Of a stretch of 34,588 nucleotides of DNA, positions 23,444 to 32,976 are shown piece by piece. The DNA comes from Candidatus Cloacimonadota bacterium (GTDB lineage: Bacteria > Cloacimonadota > Cloacimonadia > Cloacimonadales > Cloacimonadaceae), in the NCBI GenBank assembly GCA_017995405.1, contig JAGOIY010000001.1:1-34588 (forward strand). Direction: 5' to 3'. The notes below the pieces were generated by a model. It was not told the origin of the DNA. It was given only the letters and a program-made list of their open reading frames with translations, and searched no databases. Both the position numbers and the translations under genes were made by a program. Within the stretch, counting starts at the first letter, position 1. Every line of letters begins with the position of its first letter.

Positions 23444-24211
23444 TCACTGGATATAGACGATCCGTTCCAAAGATTCAGCACCCAGATACTGCTGACGTTC
23501 TTCATCCCAGTCAAAGGAATCAATGCGCCAGTAAATCCCTTCGCCGGAGTGCTGAGTGAGCAGATTTACCGGAATGTCCATAAAGAGCTGTTCTTCCATC
23601 GCAGTGGGGAGGTCCTGATGCCACAGATAGTTATGATTGGAATCAAACAAAACCAGCCTGTAAATGGAGGCAAAACCGCTGCTGTTCCAATATACTCTGG
23701 CCCCTACCGGAGAAATGGTGGCCCCATTGGGAGGGTCCAGAAGCACCGGTTTGGCCAGGAGGGCATAGGATACAGTGTCAGACCGGGCTGTATTGCCGGC
23801 AAAGTCTACTATGTCAATGAAATATGAATACCAGATTCTCTCGGGTAGTTGATCCCGGCTGTCCAGATAGTAGTCATTGTTGGGAGCGATGGAATCAATC
23901 TGCACCGGAGTGGGATTGAATTCGTCAAAGCGCCAGATCCGTACCAGGTTCAAATCTTCATCTATAAAGGGTTTCCAGGCAATCCTGATCCAGTTTCCGT
24001 CGGCAACCGTGTCGATGCCGTTATTGTCTTCCGTCAGAATCGCCGATTGTCCATAATAGGTGGTGGGTGGATCTCCCACGTCTCCCAGGTGGGGAACCAT
24101 GGTGGGTGGAAAAGGTGGAGTGGTGTCTTCTTCCGGTTTATCAGTGCCGGAGCATGATATTAAAATCACGGTTAACATGAGCAGGGCAATAAGTTGCAGG
24201 GTTTTGGACAT
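23444..24211 (-). CDS. Lipoprotein with FN3-like region, in operon with porU and porV
   Basis: The 255-aa protein begins MSKTLQLIALLMLTVILISC, a lipoprotein signal with the lipidated Cys at residue 20. A Thr/Pro-rich linker (about 25-45) follows. The body has FN3-like character: WIRIAWKPFIDEDLNLVRIWR (about 70-90), RIWYSYFIDIVDFAGN (about 125-140), and a second half with PPNGATISPVGARVYWNSSGFASIYRLVLFD (about 160-190). GGGAG lies before the ATG. It starts 14 bp after the porV stop and is followed by a strong terminator, so it is the last gene of that operon. No family name is recognised. Its place suggests an outer-membrane-associated partner of PorU/PorV, which is inference only. Confidence 0.85.
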   Translation of the reverse strand: MSKTLQLIALLMLTVILISCSGTDKPEEDTTPPFPPTMVPHLGDVGDPPTTYYGQSAILTEDNNGIDTVADGNWIRIAWKPFIDEDLNLVRIWRFDEFNPTPVQIDSIAPNNDYYLDSRDQLPERIWYSYFIDIVDFAGNTARSDTVSYALLAKPVLLDPPNGATISPVGARVYWNSSGFASIYRLVLFDSNHNYLWHQDLPTAMEEQLFMDIPVNLLTQHSGEGIYWRIDSFDWDEERQQYLGAESLERIVYIQ

Positions 24212-24225
24212 GGTATTCTCCCGGG

Positions 24226-25320
24226 TCAGAATCTCAAGCGCAAACCCAGACGGTTTGTGACACCGACCGGATTGGTAACCAGCGCGTAATCGAGATTTAC
24301 GTCGTAGATCTTTACTGAAGCACCCAGGCTGATATTCTTGTCATAATATCCCGCCCGTAGGCTTCCTTTGTTGTTATAGTCCCACTCCACGCCATAGTGG
24401 CTGGTGCCTTCATATACATAGTCATAATCGTAGGCCAGTTTGAGTTCTGATTTCAGAGGGGGTATGGGTTGACGGATGGCGAGGCCCAGTTTGGTGTTGA
24501 AAAGCACTTCGTCCTTGATCTTGTTCACCGTGTCCCACGCGATATCGGTTCCGGCTACATCCTGGAAATTCATGGCAAAATCCAGCTTCCCCAATTCCTC
24601 CACATCGAAGATCACGCCCATATCTGTAGTGATCTTAAACGACAGGTCCACACCAGTCCCGGTTCCGTAGTTTGTCCTCAGTTTCCGTTTGATAAACTTG
24701 ACGTTACCGCCCAGGTAGAAATCAAAGGGAATTTCAAAGAACAACCAGCCCATATTGGCGTCATAGCGAAAATGCTTGGCAAAGGCAAACTGATAAAGAT
24801 CATCGGTACTGTCAAACTCGCTGTCCGGGACTCCAGGCAAGTGGTAGGCGCTGTTGTTGATACGTTGGTCCACATTCGTCCCGATCAGATAGCTTTCCGA
24901 AAAATACGGGATATCGCTTACCGTGAGTCTGGTGAGATTGAGACCAATGCTCACCCCGTTTGGCAGTGGCTGGATATAACTGAGATTGTCATAGGATGCC
25001 AGCCCTCCATACAGAAAAGCGTGCATGGCCGCCACTTCCCTTTCTGTGATGCCTGCAATACCGGAAGCATTCCAAAAGATCGCGGAACCGTCATCAGCCA
25101 AGGCTGAAAACGCTCCTCCCATTCCAAGCGGCCGGACTCCGGCCCCGATCATCATAAAGTCTCCCGCATAGCGTCCAGCGCTCAAAGAGAGAATGGACAC
25201 ACAGGCCAGGAATATCAGAAGGAGTCTGGGGGCATGGAAGGGTGGAAGGGTTCGAGGGCTGTGACAACCAGTCATCTCAGCTCTCTCATCCTGCTCAGTT
25301 ATGATAAATTGCTGCTTCAT
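24226..25320 (-). CDS. porV: PorV/PorQ-family outer membrane beta-barrel protein
   Basis: PorV is the outer-membrane shuttle that carries type IX substrates from the translocon to the PorU sortase. The 364-aa protein has the family's N-terminal block AGDFMMIGAGVRPLGMGGAF (about 52-71) followed by ALADDGSAIFWNASG. The rest alternates amphipathic strands with aromatic ends and finishes in a Phe (GLRLRF), as outer membrane barrels do. AGGAG precedes the ATG at 25320. That start gives an unusually long 30-residue charged lead before the hydrophobic LLLIFLACVSILSLSA; an ATG 15 codons later (25275) would shorten it. The gene follows porU by 8 bp. PorU-PorV adjacency is common where type IX secretion exists, supporting PorV over PorQ. 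Confidence 0.85.
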   Translation of the reverse strand: MKQQFIITEQDERAEMTGCHSPRTLPPFHAPRLLLIFLACVSILSLSAGRYAGDFMMIGAGVRPLGMGGAFSALADDGSAIFWNASGIAGITEREVAAMHAFLYGGLASYDNLSYIQPLPNGVSIGLNLTRLTVSDIPYFSESYLIGTNVDQRINNSAYHLPGVPDSEFDSTDDLYQFAFAKHFRYDANMGWLFFEIPFDFYLGGNVKFIKRKLRTNYGTGTGVDLSFKITTDMGVIFDVEELGKLDFAMNFQDVAGTDIAWDTVNKIKDEVLFNTKLGLAIRQPIPPLKSELKLAYDYDYVYEGTSHYGVEWDYNNKGSLRAGYYDKNISLGASVKIYDVNLDYALVTNPVGVTNRLGLRLRF

Positions 25321-25328
25321 CTGCTCTC

Positions 25329-28300
25329 CTATTTGAGGATGGCCATTTTCATGGTCTTCTCAATAGTCTTGTTGCCTTTACGGGCAATCACTTTGTAAAA
25401 ATACACGCCATTAGCCAGCGGGAAGCCTGCTTCATCCTTGCAATCCCAGGCATAGAGCGTGCGGGGATATTCATGATAACCCACTCCCGTGGGCAGATTG
25501 GTAAAGGTTTTCACCAGACGTCCGGCTACCGTGTAAACTTTGATGGTAACCTGATCGGCATCGTCGGTCAGCACATAGGTGAATCTGGTGCGACCGTCAT
25601 TTTTGGGGTCTTCTGCTCTTCCCAGTATGGGATTGGGATAATTGCCGATCTTGGTGATGTTGAAGGTTTCGTTGACAATAAACTGAATTTCGCGGGTGTT
25701 GAAGTTTCCGTTCACGTCCTTACAATCCACCACCAGGGTGTAGTTGCCCCTTTGTAGATTGAGCTGATACTTGATCGGGATGCGGTTGATATTATCCAGA
25801 TTTATCGAAGCCACATACTCGTTATCCTGCACTTGGGTGCCGTTGAGGTAGAGTTTGATCGAGTTGTCAAACACGTCGATCCCGTTGGCATCGCTGAGCA
25901 GCAGAGAGATCGTGCCTTTCCCGGAAACATAGCCGCCGATGGTAAACTCCTGGTCCTGCACATTTACGTCGATAGTAGGCCTGATCAGGTCCCGGTTGCG
26001 GAAGATAGTGTAGATGCCGTGTCTTCTGACTTCAAAGACGACTCTATCCTCTGACGCGGAGATATTACCACCCTGGAGGATCCATTTTCTGCCAGAAGCG
26101 TCCCAACGGTATATCTTGTAGGAGTTTTCTGCTTCCTGGCTCTGAGTGGTCTGGTCCAGAGCGCTGTAGAAGAAGGTGAGTTTCATCCTTTTTCCACCCA
26201 CAAAGGTGCCGGTGGAGTCCACGAGCGCTTCGTTCAGGGTCTTGATCTCATATGCCAGAGAGGATACCGGATTGGCAGCCCCGTCTGAAGAAAGAAGTTT
26301 TATGGGGTGGATATCTGGCTGGTTGCTGGCAGTCAGGGTGCCCACGCTGTTCACATAAAAGACTGCTGAGCTTCCGGATGGCACCAGGTCCGCGGGAATT
26401 TCACAAAGGACATTGGCATCCACGGAGGGAATGACCAGACCATTGGAATCGACACTATGGTAGTTATAAGGCAGCGTCAAAGTGATGATGTTGTTGGTAT
26501 TATAGAATAGATGCCATTCCGGGAAGCTGTTGCCCCAATTGGCCCGGACTTCAAAATTGACGTTTCCGCTGGGCAGACCTGCCAGGGGAATGGATTCCCA
26601 GCGCATTTCTTCTACCGCCAATGGACCAAGCACCTGGGTGCTGAACTGTGTCTGGTTTGCGCCATTGATGCTCACATACAAGCGCAGATCGGTGTCTGCC
26701 GATTCCGCATTACCCACATTGGATACCAACACCTTGAGCGCGAACTCGCCATCCTCATTGTCCAGTTTGATGTCTCGGAGAAAAAGGTCGGGCCCCGCGT
26801 ACACCAGATTACTCAGAAAGGATTCATAAACCACGGTCCCGGTGCTGTCCTGGGTGCTGATCGAGTATTTATAAAACACTTCTTTTCCAGTTATTTGGGG
26901 ATCCAGGCGACCTGTGGTAGTCCAGGTATTGTTGTCAGGGTCAGTAAGCTGCATAGGCAGATCGACCCAGTTGATCGTAGTTCCCACACTATCGGTGCGC
27001 ACTTTGCAGGTCATGGAAAGAATTGGCGTCGAGGAAAAAGCCCTGGCCATAAAGGCCACGGAATCTCTCCAGGCCGGGGTCGCAGGTTCTATGGCATGAT
27101 GAAAAACGGCTGGCCGTCCCACTCCAAATGCCGATACACCCACATACTCGTTCTGAGAGGAATATCCAGCCACATAGATTTTGCGGGTATAGGGATCTTC
27201 GCCTGTGGCGGGGACCACATAGCTGGCATTGTAGTTGCCATTGATCACCGGAAGGTCGAAGGGGACGTTGATCACCTTCTCGTTCTCTTTCATGATATAC
27301 AGACGCGCCGCGGTGACCGTGCTTGGAAAAACCGCGTTCACTCTGAGCGTATCGCCATGAGCGAGCACGTGGGATACCGCGCCAACCTGAGCGTCTCTTA
27401 CCGGCTTTCTGGGTTTGATCGTCGGATCTCCCATATATGAAGCTCCGTTTGTGAGGGCATAACGGGCCGCGGTGGAAGTCGTTGTGGTGAAGAATCTTGC
27501 CAGGGCAAATTGGACCGCTTCGCCCGCCGAAGGAAAGTCTTCTTTGAAAAGAGCTTCCGTCAAGGCCAGGCCCCAATCTTCATCCTGGTCCAGATAACCC
27601 AGGCCGCTGAATCCCAGAGTGGCAATCGAGCCTTTGTCGGCCTGCATGATAAGGGCTTCACTGATAGACGCGGAGCCGTTGGTATCAAAAGCCGAGGCAT
27701 AACAAGCCAGGCTCACCACGATCGGATAAGTCTGATTGTTCAAAGTGGCCACGTCGTTGAAATTGAAAAGGTTATAATCCGCCCAGATACGACCTCCGCC
27801 ATGGCCCATAAACTGCACGTACTGGGTGCCGCTGTTGATGGCATCCTTGAGGGCAAAGGTGCCGCCAAAGTAATCCGGGCTCACGGTTTGCGTGGAAGTA
27901 TAAACCCGGGTGACGCGATAATCGTCTGATACGTTCCTGCGTTTGATCCGCTCGGACTGCTGGGCAAAGATATCATTGGAATCGGTGATCTTCCCTCCGG
28001 AAGTGAAGGTGAGATGGCTGTTCCAGAGCCGATTGGGCAGAGGATTGTTGTGGTAGTTTTCCATTTTTGTAACCACCGCAGGGATCTGGTCTGTCCTCCA
28101 CACTCCCACTCGGGCTATGGATATGTCTGGCACCGTATCATTTCCGACAATGCATGCATACCAGTTGTCTGAAGCCGTTGCGCCATGCTTGTAGGTCCAG
28201 GTCTTTTTGACCGGGATTACTGCATACTGTCTGGAAGGGCTGTTGTCACGCTCATCATCTACTCCTTCACCCAGTAACAGCACATGCCGCAGTTGCGGTT

Positions 28301-30353
28301 CCGCCCAGTTGTTGTAAGCGTAGGATAACAAGCTTTTAATGGATTGTGCGTCCCGGATACCGCTGTTGAACTCGTCAAACACGTCCTGGATATCCACCAT
28401 CATGACGGTGTATCCCTTGCTCTCGTAGAGGTCTTTAATCCTGGTACCGCCCTCGGAATTCAAGAGGTCCCGCCTGCTGATCACGATGATCTCAGCTTGA
28501 TTGGAAGGATCCCTAAGATCGGATGGGATATCCAGCCTGGCCAGCTTGGGAATCATCTTCTGGCTCTCGGTGCATGCGTAATATTCAATAGCCGTGGAGG
28601 CTACGCTGTCCTGCATAGTAACGGTCCAGGGAGCCATGCCGTTGAGGTCGAAAGATTCGATCTGGACGCTGTTGAAGACGCTGGAACCGATTTTGTAAAC
28701 CGATATGTCCCCGCTCGAAAAGCCTTCCAGGGCAAACTGATAGAGGCCTCCAGGGCGGTTGGAGGGTTTGGTAAACTTGATAAAGTCTTCGGTGGTCTTG
28801 TATTGCCGCCAATACTTGACCTCCACGTAGTCCAGCAAGACCTGTTCCCTATCCCCCATCACGGTGTTACCAGACAGGCTGATAAAGAGGTTGTTGGTGC
28901 CGTTCCGGATAAAGGAATTGGGTATGGGGTTGGCGTTTTGGAACACTTGCTCTGTTTGGCCTACCCAGGTATGAGTGTTGATCATTGCCTGGTTCAAGCG
29001 CACAGATGCTTCGTGGTCCCACTGGCCAGGGATCAGGGTTTCTGAATAGGTGAGGCCATGCAGGGCAACCTTGGCACTGGCAGTACGGATAGTGCTGTCG
29101 ATCGGAAACTGCAGTTCGATGGGCACGATTTCCAGATTGGGAGCGCTGATCTTTTTCCAAAACCACACGTCTTCTTTATAATAAGTGGGGTTGGCGGCAC
29201 TCCACCCTCTGCCAAGTTTGTCACTTACAGACTGCTCCTGGAATATCGCGGTGTATTCATAAGCGTCGGGAGATATGTAATTACCGCTGCTATACTCGAT
29301 CAAGCCACCGTTTTCAACCGCCATCCTGGCACCCAGAGTGTCCTTAAGATAAAGCGTGTAAACGTTTTCGGCGGTGTAATCGTCCATGTAGCCAGTATCT
29401 CCAGCATGACGACGGCCATAAAACTCAAAGTAGTCGCCACTGTTGAACGCCCCATCGGTTTCGCCCACAAAGTGGATAGGGACCGTCCCGTTCTCATCAC
29501 TGAGTTCCAGTCTGCGGGGATCAAGAGCACTGAGGTCCCAGGCCATGGTCAGGCCCAGAGAGTCCGTCTCGGTGCTGATCAGGTTTTGCAGAAAGGCCTT
29601 GTCTACTTTATAGATCCCATCTTTATCGACGATCAGCTGGATCCGTGAAACCTGACTGCTGCCGTTTTTGGGGGACTGATAACTGCCGTCTCTGGTTTTT
29701 TCCAATCTCCAGGCTTTGGAACTGGCATTGTTCAGAAAAAACCTATCCGCCACATTATCGATGGGATTCTGCGAGAACTGCCAGTTTTTGGCCTGGGATT
29801 TATCACCGATGATACTCACGCGAATCCTGATCGAGCTATGCACCGTCAACTCTTTGAGGGCCGGACGGTATTGAAAAGGATTGATCCGGATGGGAATAAA
29901 GCGCCGGTCACCGATAAAAGCCGCTTCGCTTTTGGAGGCAATGCTTTCAGGATATAGCTGTTTGCTGTTGTATATCCGGGGGTCCTGGAAAAACTCGTAG
30001 TCCACTTCCCAATCGCCCACCACCATCTTTTTGGCGGGGTAGAGATTGATGTTTTTGATGACGCTGCTTTTTGAGCTCAGCACCTGAATGCTGATGTCTC
30101 CATCCACCGGAACGGCTATCGCCTCCGAGTAAGCTCTCAGCTCAGGATAACCTTCCTGAGCATCCACGTTGCCGTAATCCGACACGATTCTCTGCCAGGT
30201 GGTACTGCCGTCTCTGCTGTGCTCGATGCTGTATTCCGGAAGCTGGAACTCCAGAATCAACTCATCAGGTGTCTCGCTGCTCACACTGATGCCAGTGGCA
30301 GAAAGTGCCAATGGCAGGACCAGCAGGAGCGGCAACCATATATGTAGCTTCAT
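25329..30353 (-). CDS. porU: PorU-type C25 peptidase (type IX secretion sortase)
   Basis: PorU cleaves the C-terminal sorting domain of type IX cargo at the cell surface and couples it to an anchor. The 1674-aa protein has a signal peptide (MKLHIWLPLLLVLPLALSA), a long N-terminal beta-rich region (about 20-610), and the C25 catalytic domain (about 620-960) with His851 in QFMGHGGGRIW and Cys884 in VSLACYASAFD. Ig-like and CARDB-like repeats follow (about 1010-1270), then a region with GGKRMKLTFFYS and an IYTIF strand. The C-terminal FlgD-like domain opens GNYPNP and ends KTMKMAILK. Compared with Porphyromonas PorU (about 1160 aa) it is longer by some 500 residues, mainly after the catalytic domain. 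SD AAGGCGG precedes the ATG. porV follows at 8 bp. A secreted C25 protease rather than the sortase is the alternative; adjacency to porV favours PorU. Confidence 0.88.
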   Translation of the reverse strand: MKLHIWLPLLLVLPLALSATGISVSSETPDELILEFQLPEYSIEHSRDGSTTWQRIVSDYGNVDAQEGYPELRAYSEAIAVPVDGDISIQVLSSKSSVIKNINLYPAKKMVVGDWEVDYEFFQDPRIYNSKQLYPESIASKSEAAFIGDRRFIPIRINPFQYRPALKELTVHSSIRIRVSIIGDKSQAKNWQFSQNPIDNVADRFFLNNASSKAWRLEKTRDGSYQSPKNGSSQVSRIQLIVDKDGIYKVDKAFLQNLISTETDSLGLTMAWDLSALDPRRLELSDENGTVPIHFVGETDGAFNSGDYFEFYGRRHAGDTGYMDDYTAENVYTLYLKDTLGARMAVENGGLIEYSSGNYISPDAYEYTAIFQEQSVSDKLGRGWSAANPTYYKEDVWFWKKISAPNLEIVPIELQFPIDSTIRTASAKVALHGLTYSETLIPGQWDHEASVRLNQAMINTHTWVGQTEQVFQNANPIPNSFIRNGTNNLFISLSGNTVMGDREQVLLDYVEVKYWRQYKTTEDFIKFTKPSNRPGGLYQFALEGFSSGDISVYKIGSSVFNSVQIESFDLNGMAPWTVTMQDSVASTAIEYYACTESQKMIPKLARLDIPSDLRDPSNQAEIIVISRRDLLNSEGGTRIKDLYESKGYTVMMVDIQDVFDEFNSGIRDAQSIKSLLSYAYNNWAEPQLRHVLLLGEGVDDERDNSPSRQYAVIPVKKTWTYKHGATASDNWYACIVGNDTVPDISIARVGVWRTDQIPAVVTKMENYHNNPLPNRLWNSHLTFTSGGKITDSNDIFAQQSERIKRRNVSDDYRVTRVYTSTQTVSPDYFGGTFALKDAINSGTQYVQFMGHGGGRIWADYNLFNFNDVATLNNQTYPIVVSLACYASAFDTNGSASISEALIMQADKGSIATLGFSGLGYLDQDEDWGLALTEALFKEDFPSAGEAVQFALARFFTTTTSTAARYALTNGASYMGDPTIKPRKPVRDAQVGAVSHVLAHGDTLRVNAVFPSTVTAARLYIMKENEKVINVPFDLPVINGNYNASYVVPATGEDPYTRKIYVAGYSSQNEYVGVSAFGVGRPAVFHHAIEPATPAWRDSVAFMARAFSSTPILSMTCKVRTDSVGTTINWVDLPMQLTDPDNNTWTTTGRLDPQITGKEVFYKYSISTQDSTGTVVYESFLSNLVYAGPDLFLRDIKLDNEDGEFALKVLVSNVGNAESADTDLRLYVSINGANQTQFSTQVLGPLAVEEMRWESIPLAGLPSGNVNFEVRANWGNSFPEWHLFYNTNNIITLTLPYNYHSVDSNGLVIPSVDANVLCEIPADLVPSGSSAVFYVNSVGTLTASNQPDIHPIKLLSSDGAANPVSSLAYEIKTLNEALVDSTGTFVGGKRMKLTFFYSALDQTTQSQEAENSYKIYRWDASGRKWILQGGNISASEDRVVFEVRRHGIYTIFRNRDLIRPTIDVNVQDQEFTIGGYVSGKGTISLLLSDANGIDVFDNSIKLYLNGTQVQDNEYVASINLDNINRIPIKYQLNLQRGNYTLVVDCKDVNGNFNTREIQFIVNETFNITKIGNYPNPILGRAEDPKNDGRTRFTYVLTDDADQVTIKVYTVAGRLVKTFTNLPTGVGYHEYPRTLYAWDCKDEAGFPLANGVYFYKVIARKGNKTIEKTMKMAILK

Positions 30354-30375
30354 TTAGACCGCCTTGTTCATTCTT

Positions 30376-30446
30376 GGTTACGCGTTACGCGTTATGCGTT
30401 ACGCAATGTGCAGGCTGCGGGTCTCGCGTAAGGTAAACGCGTAACC
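30376..30446. repeat. Heptameric tandem repeat with inverted copy
   Basis: Four direct 7-bp units GTTAYGC lie at 30377-30404 (GTTACGC, GTTACGC, GTTATGC, GTTACGC). About 30 bp on, inverted units GCGTAA and GCGTAAC occur. GGTTACGCGTT (30376-30386) and AACGCGTAACC (30436-30446) form a perfect 11-bp inverted repeat. It fills most of the 98-bp gap between porU and purD. It may act as a purD terminator-like stem or be a repeat insertion. Confidence 0.75.
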
Positions 30447-30451
30447 CTAAA

Positions 30452-31726
30452 CTATAGATCATTCTTGCGCAAGCCTATGTCCTTGCGGAAGTGCATGTTC
30501 TGGAAATGGATCTGATCAATATCCCGGTATGCCTGAGCGCGGGCAGAATCTTTATCTGGCCCCGTGGCCGAGACGCAAAGCACTCTGCCTCCACTGCTTA
30601 CCAGCATGTCGTCTTTACTCTCAACCCCGGAGTAGAATAGCCTGGACTCCAAAATGGCCGGTATCTGCAGTTCATATCCTTTGGCAAAGTTGCCTGGATA
30701 ACCTCCGGAAGCCATCACTACCGCCACGCAGGATTGATCGCGCCAGTGTAGTTTCAGGTCTCTGACCTGCCCAGTCACGATGGCCTGGCAAATCTCCACC
30801 AGGTCCGTATCCAACAGAGGGAGCAGCGCTTGTGTCTCGGGATCGCCAAACCGGCAGTTGAATTCTATCACTTTGGCCCCCTCAGCGGTGATCATCAATC
30901 CGCAATACAAAATCCCGGAAAATGGACAGCCTTCGTCGCGAAGGGCTGCCAGAACGGGACTTATAATGCGGGATTCGATTTCCGACCTGTAGGGCTCGGC
31001 TTCCGGGACCGGAGCGTAGGCACCCATACCACCGGTATTGGGGCCCGCGTCATGGTCCAGCAGTTGTTTATGATCTTGGGAAAACAGGGTCGTTACATAA
31101 TCCTGTGAATCGGTTATGGCAAATAAAGATACTTCCCAACCGCTCAAGTATTCCTCGATCACTACTCCTTTTTGAGGTTTGGAAGGAGAATTGTATGCCC
31201 TCCCATCGGTTTGGACGCCCATCAGGGTCTCTAACGCGGACCTCGCTTCGATGGCATCCCGCACTATGATAACTCCCTTCCCCGCGGCCAGTCCATCTGC
31301 TTTGATCACAGCCGGATACTTGCAGTCAACGGCGCAATAGCTCAAAGCTTCGTCCAGTGAAAAGGTGTGAAAAAAAGCCGCGGTGGGAATAGAGTATTTT
31401 TGCATGAGTTGCTTGGCGAAAATCTTGCTGGTTTCGATTCTTGCGGCTGCCTGTGAAGGGCCTACACACGGAATGTCCAATTCTCGAAGTCTATCCGCCA
31501 GGCCTCGTTCTAAAGGCTGTTCAGGACCCACGAAGACAAGATCGGGACGATATGTGGCGCAATAATCAATCTGCTCCTGAAGCGTGCTTAGTGGAAGGGT
31601 ATCAAAATCTTTAGCGATGCCAGCATTACCGGGGGCCACTAACACATTTGAGACTTTGGATGAGCGCGCGAAGGCAGACGCGATAGCGTGTTCTCTGCCA
31701 CCGCTGCCTATCACCAATACTCTCAT
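30452..31726 (-). CDS. purD: Phosphoribosylamine-glycine ligase (GAR synthetase)
   Basis: This is the second step of purine synthesis: ATP-dependent joining of glycine to phosphoribosylamine. The 424-aa protein matches PurD throughout. It has the N-terminal loop [12 protein letters not shown] (about 4-15), then APGNAGIA, and an ATP-grasp domain with [17 protein letters not shown] (about 136-152). The PurD signature [18 protein letters not shown] (about 226-243) follows, then [16 protein letters not shown] (about 288-303). Its ATG overlaps the cinA stop by ATGA, so purD is translationally coupled to cinA. It is not next to other pur genes in this window. folD, which serves the one-carbon supply of the same pathway, is in another operon. 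Confidence 0.97.
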   Translation of the reverse strand: MRVLVIGSGGREHAIASAFARSSKVSNVLVAPGNAGIAKDFDTLPLSTLQEQIDYCATYRPDLVFVGPEQPLERGLADRLRELDIPCVGPSQAAARIETSKIFAKQLMQKYSIPTAAFFHTFSLDEALSYCAVDCKYPAVIKADGLAAGKGVIIVRDAIEARSALETLMGVQTDGRAYNSPSKPQKGVVIEEYLSGWEVSLFAITDSQDYVTTLFSQDHKQLLDHDAGPNTGGMGAYAPVPEAEPYRSEIESRIISPVLAALRDEGCPFSGILYCGLMITAEGAKVIEFNCRFGDPETQALLPLLDTDLVEICQAIVTGQVRDLKLHWRDQSCVAVVMASGGYPGNFAKGYELQIPAILESRLFYSGVESKDDMLVSSGGRVLCVSATGPDKDSARAQAYRDIDQIHFQNMHFRKDIGLRKNDL

Positions 31727-32976
31727 TGGTCGCGTCCCATGATCTTTTTTGCCAAAGTCAGGATTGCCATTTCAGCCGCCTTATGTCTGATAATCTCTCT
31801 GGAACCCGTAAATACATGGCGCTGAGTCCAGACTTCAGCAAGATAAGAAAACCCAAAATACACGGTACCAACAGGTTTGGAATCGCTTCCACCGGAAGGT
31901 CCGGCTATACCTGTCACAGAAATAGCACAAGCTGAATCTGTCAACCTTTTTATTCCGGTCACCATTTCTAATGCTGTTTCTTCGCTCACGGCACCATGCT
32001 CAGCAAGTGACGTTTCACTAACGCCCAATATATTGTGTTTTAGCTGATTATGATAGCTAACCACGCCTCCCAGCAGGTAATCCGAAGCTCCGGCTTCATC
32101 GCTCAAAATCTTGCTGACCAGGCCTCCCGTACAGGATTCCGCCAGGGATATTGTCAAGTTTTTATCTCTGAGCAAGCGTCCCAACACCCCGGCGGGAGTG
32201 TCTTCATCGATGCCCCACACCAGTTCAGGAATTTGGGCTATCAGTTTGTCCGCGGTATCATTTATCATATTCTCGTCGTGCCCATAGACTCTCAGGTCCA
32301 CCCTGCCCGTCTGAGGCAGCCAGGCAAATCCCAAGTCCTTGGGAATTAACGATGTATCCAACCTTTCTGCCAAAGCGGATTCCGAAATCCCAAAGGTGTG
32401 GATGCTGCGCTGAATCACTTTGCTGAGATGAGGATAGCGCGCGTGAACGATGGAACTGATATGGTTATCAAACACATGTCGCATTTCCACTGGAACTCCG
32501 GCGAGTGCAAAAAAGCACTTGCCGTCCCACTCGTATTGCAGCCCGGGAGCCGTTCCCATCTGGTTTTCAAGCGCGACAAAGTCCCGCGGGACCATAGCCT
32601 GACAGCGATTGATCTCAGGAGCTTTCAGACCCCGTCTGGCAAACAGAGACTGCACAAACTCCCAGATATCTTGATGAAAGACAAGCTCTTTGCCAAAGAA
32701 AGACGCGATCGTGGCTTTGGTGATGTCGTCCGCGGTGGGACCCAATCCCCCCGTGCTGATCACGATGTCATATCTGCCAGTGCAGTATTCCAGCGCTCTG
32801 GTGATCTCATCGGCATCGTCTCTGATCGTGACGCTATACAGCACCGGAGCTCCCAAAGCGGCCAGTCCCGCAGCCAGATAAGCCAGGTTGGTATTGACCG
32901 TCTTACCCAGCAGAATCTCGTTTCCGATGCTGATGACGGCACTGCTGACCGGCTTCAAATCAATAGGCTTTGGCAA
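31723..32976 (-). CDS. cinA: CinA-family protein (MoCF-like domain plus NMN-deamidase domain)
   Basis: The 417-aa protein has two domains. The N-terminal molybdopterin-binding-like domain (about 10-175) carries [15 protein letters not shown] and [14 protein letters not shown]. The C-terminal PncC domain (about 255-412) carries [22 protein letters not shown] and [11 protein letters not shown]. CinA proteins are associated with pyridine-nucleotide salvage (NMN deamidase, ADP-ribose pyrophosphatase) and, in some species, with competence; DNA uptake cannot be inferred here. The start is taken as TTG at 32976, 17 bp inside the proS end, where AAAGGGTG gives an SD. A TTG six codons later is the alternative. 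Confidence 0.94.
   Translation of the reverse strand: MPKPIDLKPVSSAVISIGNEILLGKTVNTNLAYLAAGLAALGAPVLYSVTIRDDADEITRALEYCTGRYDIVISTGGLGPTADDITKATIASFFGKELVFHQDIWEFVQSLFARRGLKAPEINRCQAMVPRDFVALENQMGTAPGLQYEWDGKCFFALAGVPVEMRHVFDNHISSIVHARYPHLSKVIQRSIHTFGISESALAERLDTSLIPKDLGFAWLPQTGRVDLRVYGHDENMINDTADKLIAQIPELVWGIDEDTPAGVLGRLLRDKNLTISLAESCTGGLVSKILSDEAGASDYLLGGVVSYHNQLKHNILGVSETSLAEHGAVSEETALEMVTGIKRLTDSACAISVTGIAGPSGGSDSKPVGTVYFGFSYLAEVWTQRHVFTGSREIIRHKAAEMAILTLAKKIMGRDQ

Noticed and set aside
26511-27440. A 309-codon plus-strand frame opposite porU
   Set aside because: Its composition is that of an antisense shadow and porU runs through it with motifs intact.
30376-30446. Direct repeats as a CRISPR array
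   Set aside because: Units are 7 bp and contiguous, without spacers of 25-40 bp, and no cas genes are present.
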